A stretch of DNA of 64,000 nucleotides. It comes from Pseudoneurospora amorphoporcata. Its lineage: Eukaryota > Ascomycota > Sordariomycetes > Sordariales > Sordariaceae. This document shows positions 1 to 9,259 of the stretch, piece by piece. The first letter of the stretch is position 1; every line of letters starts with the position of its first letter. A program made the translations under genes and the position numbers. The notes under the pieces were generated by a model. It ran no database searches. It was given only the letters and a program-made list of their open reading frames with translations, and was not told the DNA's origin. The DNA is taken from positions 1-64,000 of the forward strand of contig MU859216.1 of the NCBI GenBank assembly GCA_033297205.1, read 5' to 3'.

Positions 1-1308
1 TTGAGTCTCGCGGCCTGCGGCCGCCGGGCATTCATAAGGCTGATGCCAGGCGTTGAGGCTCTGCTAAGCCTCGGCAACCCTAACCTAAAACTGTGAGCAA
101 ATGTCCGTGTGACAAAAAGAGTATTTTGAAAGATTGAAGAAGGTGCCTTTCGACAAGATGAAGACAATAAGACAAACCACACACCACACCATCACACACA
201 CTGACTCACAGTGGGGGGGTTGCATGAATCAACCACGAGATGGAGGTGGTTGCCGCTGCAACCACAGAAACCACAACAACTATAGGCAAGGCAAGTCCTG
301 TCTTGGGATTGCGCCGCATTTTGGTTACCACCACGGCAAGACCAGACGGATAGGACCGTCCGTAGAGAGAAGGCAGTGCCGGAGAGGGAAGTGTCGACAA
401 GAGGTGTTGTCGAGTGCTCCGGGATCTAGCGTGATGCCCAAGCCGGTTGAGGTATATTTCAGGAACTCGACCACAAGTTGGATTGTTGATCGAGGAGAAG
501 TTTCATGGAGAACGGCACTGAAATATGCAGTCGATAGCAAGCCAGTCATGTATCTCGGAAGCTGGAGTTGCACGAGTGTCGAGCAGCGTATGGGCCGAGG
601 CACTGGCTCAACGAGGCTGTTTGGTGGTTGTCCGGTAGTGTTTGTAGTGCCTGTAGTCGACTCTCATTGGGCTGTCGATGCCATTTAGAGGGAAGGCCAA
701 AGCCGGCGGCGATGCCAAATGGTAGATGTAGCTGCTTTGGTCTCTGGCCACTAGACGGGTATATGGTTAGCCGATAAACGAGCATGTTTGGTATACGAGC
801 AGTGGGATGGCAGACGTACCTTGATGGCGCTGTTGGAACGGTTTCTCGCAGAGCGAGCTGTCGCAACAAAGTGAAGTTGCCGTGAAGTGTGGGAGATGTC
901 AAGCTTGCATTCGTCAACACGGAGTTGGTGACTTGGAGAGAAAGACACTCGAGGCCCAAGGTAAGATGAAGTAGATGACGGAGCAGTTGGAGAAAGATTG
1001 GTCTTTTGGAGCAGGCGAGTTTTGATTGCACTGCTACTAGTGACTTGATGATTTTTTGAGAGATACAAGAGAATAAACTGCAAAAGAAGTGGAAGACAAT
1101 GAGTGGAAGTTGAACCAATATTGATGTGGTTGTACAGAAGCAAAACCATCAAGAATCCTTCTCATCAGAATCAGAACCAGCCAAGACCACCCATGGACCC
1201 GAGCGGGGTGACTGCCCCTGCCGTGGTCGAGCACCTTGCCAGATGAATCATGAGGCTATAGAGGTATGTGCCTTCCGTTCTACTAGCACAATCTTGAAGG
1301 GAAAGCTT
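1..1308. other. No supported gene; left edge of small-gene cluster
   Basis: Both strands carry overlapping open frames here (for example 134-688 on + and 546-1118 on -), but none shows recognisable domains, splice sites or clear codon bias. A 17-codon frame starting at 1192 has a leader (CCAAGACCACCC before ATG) that resembles the leader of the gene at 1563, so it may be a relic of the same family. Treated as intergenic. Confidence 0.5.
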
Positions 1309-1562
1309 GCGCGTGTTCTTTCCATTTCTAGAGCTCGAGTCCACCAGATCTTGTCCCAAACATACCTCTAGGTAGGCATAAATATCCCTCCTTCCTAATG
1401 GCACAGCGCACCTTCCCAATTTCAATTCCGGCGCCAGATGTGTATGGTTCTTTCCGTGTTCCAGGCCAAGCTGCCTGAGCTGGTAGAAGATAAATGATAA
1501 CATTCCCTCTCCCGTTTTTCCTTTTTCTTTTCCTTCAACCACACTATCCAACCAAGACCAGA
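1309..1562 (+). promoter_or_regulatory. Promoter/5' leader, inverted copy 1
   Basis: This upstream block is repeated in inverted orientation at 4338-4616. From GCGCGTGTTC onwards the first ~90 bases are identical, and about 180 of the first ~190 bases match (counted by eye). It contains a TATA-like CATAAATATCC near 1377, a CT-rich leader, and a shared CTTCAACCACAC segment just before the start codon. It ends at the ATG of the decayed gene at 1563. Promoter function is inferred from position and conservation. Confidence 0.7.
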
Positions 1563-2073
1563 ATGGAGACCATTACCAAGACCGTCGTCATGACCATCAC
1601 CATCACCCAGGCCGCCGACGCCGCCGACGCCACCTCCTTCGCTTCCGCTCTCTTCTACTTGGTCTCCGCCTTCTTCTCCGCCGCCAAATCCGCCTTCGCT
1701 GCCGCTGCTGTCACTACAAACCCCGACCATCACCCAGGCCCCTCCCTTCCCCTTCTGCTCCTACGTTACCTGTTCTCCTTCCGGTCCATTCTCTTCTTCA
1801 TTGGAATGCCCGCCGTGCCCGGCAACGGATACCACGGACAAAGCCGCTACCAGTACCGAGGACAACTTCCGGGTGGCTAAATTTTGGATATGGGTAGTGC
1901 TTGGTGTACTGGGATTCGGGCTTCGCTGTTGGTCGCTATACTACAGTCATAAAGCGCATAAGAGAGGTCTTGCAAAAGGTTGGTGGAAGGTCCGTTGCCC
2001 GGGGCCTCTGAGGGCTCGTTTCCTCCTGCAAATGTCTTCCAATCCAAGCAAAAAGTCTTTTCAAGACCCATGA
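1563..2073 (+). pseudogene. Decayed/frameshifted paralogue of the gene at 3606-4337
   Basis: The frame from ATG 1563 (105 codons, to 1880) starts METITK, like MEAVTKK of the opposite gene. It continues with an Ala-rich stretch and a hydrophobic segment (TSFASALFYLVSAFF), then loses similarity. The second conserved block appears in a different frame around 1860-1950 (DNFRVAKFWIWVVLGVLGF, then a basic SHKAHKRG), matching DNLKVVKFWLWIAFAVLGF and HAAHQRG of the paralogue. That frame stops at 2073. The switch lies somewhere after about 1700. I see no convincing intron of the right length, so a frameshift is the simplest reading, although an unrecognised intron remains possible. The charged C-terminal tail of the paralogue is missing. 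Confidence 0.6.
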
Positions 2074-2312
2074 ATGCGTGCAAGAGCTACCCGAATAGGT
2101 GTATCGTTGTGTTCAGGAAGGTCTATCCCCACGCAGCAAGACCTCTGTTGTGGTTCGATATATGATACCCTCTCAACCCCGTTTTTTGTTTTGGTCTTTT
2201 TTGGTTTTTTTGATCTTCAACCACACACCACAACAACCCCCGCCACATACGCTAACACACTGTTTCTGTAGGCACCACCACCACCACCACCATAACAACA
2301 ACAACAACAAAA

Positions 2313-2705
2313 ATGCCTCCTCTTCCGGATGCGTCCTCCTCTGCTGCCGCCGCGGCTGCCAACGCCGCCAAGGTTGACGTTTTTACCAAGGTGGTTGCTG
2401 GGCTGGCCGCCTTGGTGGGCGCCTTCTGGGTGGCCACCCAAATCTGGTCAAAATGTCGGGGGGATAGGCAGGGGTGGAGGCACAAAGAGGAGAAGTGGAG
2501 GGTGAAACTGGAGGAGTGGGAGCTCAACAAGGCAAAGATGGAGCTTAAGAACGCTGACCGGGCCCTGGAGGTCGATAAAAAGAGAAAAGAGGCGCTTGGG
2601 GATGGGGGTGCGGCGGCGGCGGCGGCGGCGGTGGGAGGTGTCGGCCCCGGTAATTTGCATCGCCGGGCTACAAACCTGAACCTGGCCAACACCACCAGCC
2701 CGTAA
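2313..2705 (+). CDS. Small Ala-rich single-pass membrane protein, family A
   Basis: 130 codons, no recognised domain. The N-terminus is Ala/Ser-rich, followed by one likely membrane segment (residues ~28-45: GLAALVGAFWVATQIW), the motif TQIWSKCRG, and a strongly charged, probably helical tail (EEKWRVKLEEWELNKAKME) ending in poly-Ala and a short polar end. A shorter paralogue lies at 14449-14601. The 30-residue block VDxFxKVxxGxAxxVGAxWVxTQIWSKCxG is shared at about 20 of 30 positions. A likely 5'-UTR intron ends at TGTTTCTGTAG (2271) with a GCTAACAC branch site just upstream. The CAA/CAC-rich leader also resembles that of the paralogue. Function and localisation are unknown; the architecture (Ala-rich, one helix, charged tail) resembles that of the neighbour at 3606-4337. 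Confidence 0.6.
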   Translation: MPPLPDASSSAAAAAANAAKVDVFTKVVAGLAALVGAFWVATQIWSKCRGDRQGWRHKEEKWRVKLEEWELNKAKMELKNADRALEVDKKRKEALGDGGAAAAAAAVGGVGPGNLHRRATNLNLANTTSP

Positions 2706-2880
2706 GATAGAGCACCAACATAGTTACCATCTTTATCCGCCCATGAGATGGAATTATCGCCGGGCTACAAACCTGGCCAATACCACCAACAGCGGCGCCT
2801 AGATTTTATTTTTTATCTACTGGCCCGTAAGATAGAACATCAACATAGTGTCCATCTTTATCCGCCCATGAGATGGAATT
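2661..2880 (+). repeat. Imperfect tandem duplication over the 3' end of the 2313 gene
   Basis: Unit 1 (2661-2754) and unit 2 (2758-2880) both run from CGCCGGGCTACAAACCT through CCCGTAAGATAGA to CCGCCCATGAGATGGAATT. Unit 2 has an extra AT-rich insert of about 34 bp and loses a few bases in the coding part. The duplicated stretch includes the last codons and the stop of the 2313 gene, so unit 2 is a non-coding echo of the gene end. Confidence 0.8.
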
Positions 2881-3605
2881 CCGACATACCATCTTTATCT
2901 CTCCGTCATCCAAGAAACATATGCAGTGATTGTTCAAACGCCTTCGCAAGTTGACATAAGGTCTTATTTTGGTAACTTGGGGTAACTCACTTCTCAAGTA
3001 GAGGAACCCTCCGATATCACAACAGACACTCGTCGATAAAAGAACAACAACACCATTCAAATAGAAAAAAAAGATCAAGCGCGGTATTTGTTAAGATACG
3101 AATAACGGGAGAGAAGAGCATACACACCTATTATATGACATTGAACCAAAAAGACAATTGAACAAAAACACCAAGGTCTCAAATCCCAACGCTCACCACA
3201 CTAATATATCACGATTTCAACAAGATAATTCATCACACAACATGGACTAGACTATACACAGCTTTCGCTTCGATAAGTTCCTAGGTAGGCGGTAAATAGA
3301 CTTTTTATCCCCTACATGTACCTGCCGTGTCTATCTTGATCCTCTCGGGGATGATTCGAACTTGAGACTTGAGACTAGAGACTAGAGACTTACTTGGGTA
3401 GGTATTTTCCGAGAGAAGGGAACTGAACAGACGAAGAGATACGAGACTATACTACCCTACAATGCTTGGGGGAAACGTGAATTGCGATGTACATATACGT
3501 TTCTCAATACCGTAATGCCGTGATACCGATCGGGTCGTGCCCCGTTCTCGTCATGTCCATGTCCGCCCATCCACAACCCCAGCGGCCACTCGCTCCCGCC
3601 AACCT
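2881..3605. other. Intergenic, AT-richer, no gene seen
   Basis: This is the shared 3' region between the + gene at 2313 and the - gene at 3606. It contains short GAGACTAGAGACT direct repeats (3361-3390) and GGTAGG motifs at 3282 and 3397. No coding signal was found. Confidence 0.6.
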
Positions 3606-4337
3606 TCAATTCGCCTTATTCATCTTCATTCTCTGAAGCTCCTCTTTCTGCACCGCCATTCCCCCCCTCACATTCTCCATCTCCTCCACTTCCTCCCTCA
3701 GCTCTGCCATGTCGTCCTCTTTCTTCTCATCCTTGTCCTGAACCTTCGGCTCCGCCGTCTCGTCCTCTTTTGGTTCCTTGTCCTTCTTGTCCTTCTTGTC
3801 ATCCTTGTCTTTCTTCTTATCATCCCACTCCTCGTCTTCTCTTTCCGCGGTGATTTGCTTTCTCAGTTCGTCCGATTTCCCTCTTTGATGTGCTGCATGG
3901 GTGTAAAAGAGGTTCAAGCCGCGAAACAAGAAGCCCAGCACGGCAAATGCAATCCATAGCCAAAATTTAACCACCTTCAAATTGTCCTTAGTACCACTAA
4001 CAGCTTCGTCCGAAGCGGCACGGGAGGAGGAAACGGCGGCGGAAATTGAGGCGGCAGCTGAAGAGATGCCGGATTCAACAGCGGCAGCGGCAACCGAGGC
4101 GGCAGCCGAAGCAGTAGCCGACGAGGCACTGGAGGCGACAATGGAGAAGAAGGGGGGCATGTAGGAGAGGAGAGTGGAAGCGAAGGCAACGTAAGCTGCC
4201 TCGGCAGCGTCACCGGCAGCGTAAGCGACATAGTTGGTATTACCGGCGTCAGAAGCGTAAGGGTTGTAGGCTCGGTATGCGGCGGTGGTAGCCTGGGCGG
4301 TGGTAGTCTGGACGATCTTCTTAGTTACTGCCTCCAT
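3606..4337 (-). CDS. Ala-rich single-pass membrane protein with charged tail, family B
   Basis: 243 residues from the ATG at 4337 (MEAVTKK). This start is chosen because the inverted promoter copy ends there and the paralogue at 1563 starts at the same point; the open frame extends upstream only through non-ATG codons. Visible parts: a Thr/Ala-rich N-terminus; a long Ala/Ser-rich region (residues ~45-115); one membrane segment around residues 123-145 (KFWLWIAFAVLGFLFRGLNL); a basic HQRGKSDELRKQ; then a highly charged Lys/Asp/Glu tail ending in a coiled-coil-like segment. No known domain recognised. It faces the decayed paralogue (1563) convergently, with the unrelated-sequence but similar-architecture gene 2313 between them. 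Function unknown. Confidence 0.65.
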   Translation of the reverse strand: MEAVTKKIVQTTTAQATTAAYRAYNPYASDAGNTNYVAYAAGDAAEAAYVAFASTLLSYMPPFFSIVASSASSATASAAASVAAAAVESGISSAAASISAAVSSSRAASDEAVSGTKDNLKVVKFWLWIAFAVLGFLFRGLNLFYTHAAHQRGKSDELRKQITAEREDEEWDDKKKDKDDKKDKKDKEPKEDETAEPKVQDKDEKKEDDMAELREEVEEMENVRGGMAVQKEELQRMKMNKAN

Positions 4338-4616
4338 CTTCAGGTAGTCTTGGTTGAATGGTGTGGTTGAAGGAAAAGAAAAAGGAAAAAAGAAAAGAAA
4401 CAAAAACGGGGGAGGGATTGTTATTCATCACTTATCTTCTACCAGCTCAAGCAGCTTGGCCTGCCACACGGAAAGAACCATACACATCTGGCGTTGGAAG
4501 TGAAACTGGGAAGGTGCGCCGTGCCATTAGGAAGGGGGGATATTTATGCCTACCTAGAGGTATGTTTGGGACAAGATCTGGTGGACTCGAGCTCTAGAAA
4601 TGGAAAGAACACGCGC
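4338..4616 (-). promoter_or_regulatory. Promoter/5' leader, inverted copy 2
   Basis: Reverse complement of the block at 1309-1562, about 95% identical over its most conserved ~190 bases. The leader next to the ATG differs by a short CT-rich expansion (TTTCTTTTCTTTTTTCC). It has the same TATA-like element and the same CTTCAACCACAC near the start codon. Homology ends abruptly outside 4616, where the flanks no longer match. Confidence 0.7.
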
Positions 4617-5237
4617 CTGATATGTCCTTCCCTCTTGGAAAAGTAGGGTGACTGACAGCGGCTGAAATTGCTCCTGCCCTGGGTTCTTTGCGACGATAGG
4701 CAGGGAAGGTTCATGCGCGCGATGCCCAACGCCTGGGACATTATCTCCCGCTCGGGTGATGGGGGAAGGAGGGGATAGCCAGGGACGACGAGTTTGAGTC
4801 TTGAGGGGGTGGGGTGATTGGAGGTTTTCATCCTTAACCCTATACCCAACCCAACATACTCTCTCTGTGCAACTCCATGCTCCAAAGAGCTCTTGGATAT
4901 CGGTCGCTTTTAGCCCGGTTTCATCCACTCCTAAAAAGTGTGTCAGCGTAGGATGGAGTTTCAAAACAGGATAGTTGGTGACATACCTCTCTTTCTGTGG
5001 CAGGCAGACAGCAGATCAACATCCGTAATCCAGTCCTTGTGTCGGGCGAAGCGAGGTCCCCCGCCCTTCCTGTATGGGCCCGCCGGAGGCAGCACAACAG
5101 TAGGTATCTTGGACAGTAAACGAGATAGGGGATACAAAAAAGTACACCATACTCCATTAACATGCTTTCCTTGTCAAAAGAATGATGCGAACGACACCAC
5201 TCCCACCAACTCCTTTATCCCCTACTCAAGCTGTCTA
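4617..5237. other. Intergenic, no gene seen
   Basis: Lies between the 3' end of the SerRS gene and the promoter of the 3606-4337 gene. Open frames here are short and lack recognisable features. Confidence 0.6.
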
Positions 5238-6881
5238 CTAAACACCAACCCCCAACCCCTTTTGACTCTTCATCTTCCTCGGCCCAATCCTCTCCCTCCC
5301 ACCCATCCACCCCCTCAACACCTCCGGAATGCTCACCGTCATTGTCTCCTCATCCCACCCATTCTCCAACAAGGCCGCCACGACTCTCGGCACCGCCATA
5401 GCCGTACCATTCACCGTGAACGGATAACCCCCCTCAATCATCTTCCCATCCTCGCCCTTGAGTCTCGTCGCCAGTCTTCTAGCCTGATAATCAGTACAGA
5501 TGCTCGCGCTCGTGACCTCGCCCCATCCGTCGTTCCGTTCCCTTCTGCTAGGGAAAAAGGCCTCGATGTCAATCTTGCGCGCGGCTGACGCGCCGAGATC
5601 GTGCGTAGGCATTTCCAGCACGCGGCAGTGCAGACCCAGGGACGACAAAAGGTCGGTTTGCAAGTCGACGATCTCGTTGAACACCTCGGAAGCCGCGGCC
5701 AAAGAGGGGTACGTCCACCCGAAGAGCTCCACCTTGGTGAACTCGTGCACGCGATACAAACCCTTTGTTTCGAGCCCCCGCGAGCCGGCCTCGGCGCGGT
5801 AGCACCGCGATACGGCAACGTATTTGAGCGGAGAACATTCCGACATGTCGCCGGGGCAGAGCAGCGTCTTGTTGGCGTGCATCCCGGCCAACGGGATCTC
5901 CGAGGTGCCGGCTAGTGAGAGCTCGGGCTTTCCACGGGCCGCGTCATCGGGTGACTGGGATAACGTGTAGATCTGCGTTTCGCCGTTCTGGTCGCGCGGC
6001 TGGAACCCGCAGGCTGAAGCCATGTGCGAGTAGACGATGGACGGGGGAGATACTTGGCGCCACCCGGAACGCACGGCCAGGTCGAGGGCGTAGCCGATCA
6101 AAGCCTGTTCGAGCTGCGCGGCTTCGTCGAGGAGGAAGTACCACCCCCAGCCGGAGGTGGTGCCGGCGGAGGCAAAGTCGAGGAGGCCGAGCTCGCTGCC
6201 GATGTGCACGTGGGAACGCCAGACGCGGTCCGAGGCCGAGGGCACGGGTTCGGGGTGTTCGTTGATCAACGACAGAACTTGGGGTTCGGGGCCCCGCGGG
6301 GATTCGGCCGAGGTGAGGTTGGGGATGGATAAAGCCAGGACTTCGATCTCGGAGAGGATGCGGGTTTCTTCGGCTTCGATGGCCGAGAGGAGGGCCTTGA
6401 GCTTGCGCGCCTCGGTGATGAGTTCGTCCCTCGTTAGGAGCTGGGTGCCGGCGGCGATGGTGTCGGCGTTTTCGTCGCGGATGGAGCCCGGGTCGATGAG
6501 CTGGCGGCGCAGGATGTTGGAGCGCTCACGGAGGGAACGAGCCTCCCGCTGTTTGGCTTGCCACTGGGCGTGCAGGTCGTTGATACGGTGTGGGTAGGTG
6601 GCTTGTTGGTGATAGTTGCGCTCGATGCAGTTCTGGGCGTAGAGGTCGGGGTTTTGGCGGATGTGCTTGATGTCGACGACGGGCTTGGGGGCTATGCTTG
6701 GTCGAGAGGCAGCTGTGATTTGGTCTTGTTGGAGGAATCGGGAGCTGTTGTGGAGGGAAGCAATCCGCGGTGTTTGTGTAAGTCGAAGAGTGGACGCTCG
6801 GGATGGGAAGACGGGGCGTGTTCGGGTGAGGCATTGGAGGGGACAGGTATAGGGCCGCATGGCCAGTCGCGACGGTCTCAT
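5238..6881 (-). CDS. Seryl-tRNA synthetase, mitochondrial type
   Basis: Single-exon, 547-residue class II aminoacyl-tRNA synthetase that charges tRNA-Ser. The N-terminus is rich in Arg, Ser and Thr and almost free of acids over ~65 residues (MRPSRLAMRPYTCPLQCLTR), as expected of a mitochondrial targeting peptide. The long helical tRNA-binding arm follows (residues ~70-185, with ARKLKALLSAIEAEE). Catalytic features: the serine-binding loop LAGTSEIPLAG (323-333); motif 2 with SRCYRAEAGSRGLETKGLYR then HEFTKVELF (358-387); and motif 3 NGTAMAVPRVVAALLENGW (491-509) with its conserved Arg. The bacterial-like length and leader point to the organellar enzyme (yeast Dia4 type) rather than the cytosolic one. 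A second in-frame ATG 21 bases downstream could also start the protein. Confidence 0.93.
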   Translation of the reverse strand: MRPSRLAMRPYTCPLQCLTRTRPVFPSRASTLRLTQTPRIASLHNSSRFLQQDQITAASRPSIAPKPVVDIKHIRQNPDLYAQNCIERNYHQQATYPHRINDLHAQWQAKQREARSLRERSNILRRQLIDPGSIRDENADTIAAGTQLLTRDELITEARKLKALLSAIEAEETRILSEIEVLALSIPNLTSAESPRGPEPQVLSLINEHPEPVPSASDRVWRSHVHIGSELGLLDFASAGTTSGWGWYFLLDEAAQLEQALIGYALDLAVRSGWRQVSPPSIVYSHMASACGFQPRDQNGETQIYTLSQSPDDAARGKPELSLAGTSEIPLAGMHANKTLLCPGDMSECSPLKYVAVSRCYRAEAGSRGLETKGLYRVHEFTKVELFGWTYPSLAAASEVFNEIVDLQTDLLSSLGLHCRVLEMPTHDLGASAARKIDIEAFFPSRRERNDGWGEVTSASICTDYQARRLATRLKGEDGKMIEGGYPFTVNGTAMAVPRVVAALLENGWDEETMTVSIPEVLRGWMGGRERIGPRKMKSQKGLGVGV

Positions 6882-9259
6882 TGTGGGCGATGGATAGGTA
6901 GGAGTCTAGAAAAGAGGCATTTCCGTCGCAGAGGAGCTGGAGGAGTGGTCTGACGTAGACGAGATAAGCGAATGTTGAATGCGACCATCGAGGTTATCGG
7001 GACATGGACCTTATCGCGGGGAAAATCAAGTGGAGGAGATGCGGCCGTAATAGTTACGGTAACATTACGTGTAACAATCACCTTGAGCGCTTCGAGGCCT
7101 TGAATAAAAGTCACAAGCTGTAATCTGGCAAAGGCAAGTCGATTGTTTCTTTGAGACTTGAGGCTCTTGTCAGCCGTCGTCAGCCACGGGCAAGTGGTCC
7201 GAGCGTCTTTAATCAATTCTAGCGAACTGAAGCGACGATAGCGCACCACGACCGCAACCGACTGATTGGACCACTGCACAGCTCACGATGGCTACTCTGA
7301 CGTCATATTCAATGAGTGTCGACTCATCCTTCAGCCTCGACACGGGGACGGCAGAAGACGGCTTCAACCGGTCAACGACACCTCTGAATGCCATCACGGT
7401 AGCAATTGACAAAAAGACGCCTTAACAGAACCCCCTTATGATCCACGCCAAGACGGCCAGAATGCAGTGCATCAAATCCATTTGGAACGATCTCCAGCAC
7501 TGCACGTCTCGGCTTTCCTTGACAGATCCAGAAAGATCCAGAGAGATGGCCGAAATTCCAAAGCACATGTTTCCATATGACAGGGGTCTTCCTTTCCCAA
7601 AACCGAACTCTGCTCCGACGCCGGTCTCTTTTTCACAACACACGGCGTGGATCACGGCCCCGTAGAGTTCCATTCTCCGTCCCTGAAAAGACACTGGATT
7701 GATCGGAACCGGTGCTTCGGATGATCCACCCGATCCTCAGAACGGAAAGCGGCAAAAGGTCAGTGTGCCCAAGATGTCCGTTAGGATCAGATCGAAATCT
7801 CGGATGCAGAGGAAGGATGGGGTATTATTGACTGACTAACGCACCTATCAAATATCACCGGATAGCGGCACGGGGTTGTGACGTAGGACAAACTGAAGAG
7901 GATGCCCCAGTGATGATCGCAATTCCAATTCCGTTGGCAGCTGGCAGCTGGCAACAGTGTCAGGGGCAGGCAGTAGCAGTTTGTTTGCGAAAAAGGCTTC
8001 GGCAGGTCAGGTCAAAAGTGAAGCGTTGACTTGTCGACTGTTGACCGTTTGTCTATTCCTTTGACAGACACAATGTTGTGGTACCTTATCTATTCACAGA
8101 TAGAGTCATGTCAGGTCGGACTCCGCAAGCCAATTTGAAGCTGCAATACAAAAACACAGGATGAACTTGCATCTGCCACCCTTTGCATAGAGGTACTCGA
8201 TGGATCGATACCACTATGAAACACAAGACACACACAACACACCGCGGAATGCAAAAAGAATGTCAACAAAAACACTGACTGGCATGCGACAAGTTCGAAA
8301 AAAGAAAACGCAGGCTGATGGAGGTGTGGACCCCGAACAACCACAGGAAAGAAAGAAAAAAGGCACATGGCCAATCACACACACCGGCCGAGACAAATCG
8401 GGGTCGATCTGTTATCGTGAAACAGGGAAAAGATGCCACTAGCCGGGTGTGGGCTTTTAGTGGCTGAACCCCGCGGGAAAAGATCCACAGGAGTCTGCTG
8501 CACCCCTGAAAATTCAAGAGGGCAGCTAATCCCAAAGCAGACGCCCGAGGAAAGTTGGATACGGGCCCACAGTGGGAATAGCATCCCCGCCGGCATCAGA
8601 GTCTCCGGCTGTCAACCCCAAACATGCCATGCCGGGAAGGCGCATTCACTCCTCTTTCTGCCACTTCCACAGAACTGACACGGTACAGTAGTACAGTATC
8701 AGTATTCGACAATTTGATTTCTCAATCTCTGTGAAAAAGTTTGAATCTCAACATCCATGGAATTAAAAAGTCCCTCGAGATCCCCTCCATTTTCCTATTG
8801 TACTCAGGTCCTCCCACTTCCAAACCCCCACTCTCTTTCCAGTTTCCCTTCCCTTCTTTACAACCATTATCGTCTCCGTATTACCTCTCCTAGACACGGC
8901 GACGAACAGAGGTAACCTAGTAATACATCAATCGTTTATCACGCTCCACATTCATTCAGCCTTGGGCAACTCGGTGCATTGTCACCAATCACATACCTAT
9001 TCTTTGTCTCTCTCAAGGTTCTTTGTCCTCAGATCCGATCCGATCCATCAGGACCACCTCAAGACACACACAAGCTTTTGACAGACTGGCTTAACTCCGG
9101 CCATCTTCTCCACTTCACCGCCTGTCATCCAATTCCCGTCTCCACCAAACCATCGACAACGAGCTTGACCCACCTCCCTTACGCAATATACTAAGTATAC
9201 ACACACCTCCAACCAAACAGACATCTCCACTAGCATCGGGACCCTGAACTTCTTCAGCT
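6882..9259. other. Long shared upstream region of SerRS and MscS-like genes
   Basis: Divergent intergenic region of about 2.4 kb. No gene supported. The stretch from about 8760 to 9255 is pyrimidine-rich, as expected of a long leader of the channel gene. The rest contains only short open frames on both strands. Confidence 0.6.

Noticed and set aside
134..688. 184-codon + frame and 546-1118 190-codon - frame at the left edge
   Set aside because: No domain, no splice support, and overlapping frames on both strands look equally plausible; left as intergenic.
3340..3370. GATTCGAAC, resembling a tRNA B box in reverse
   Set aside because: No paired acceptor or D/anticodon arms can be drawn around it; no convincing tRNA found in the window.
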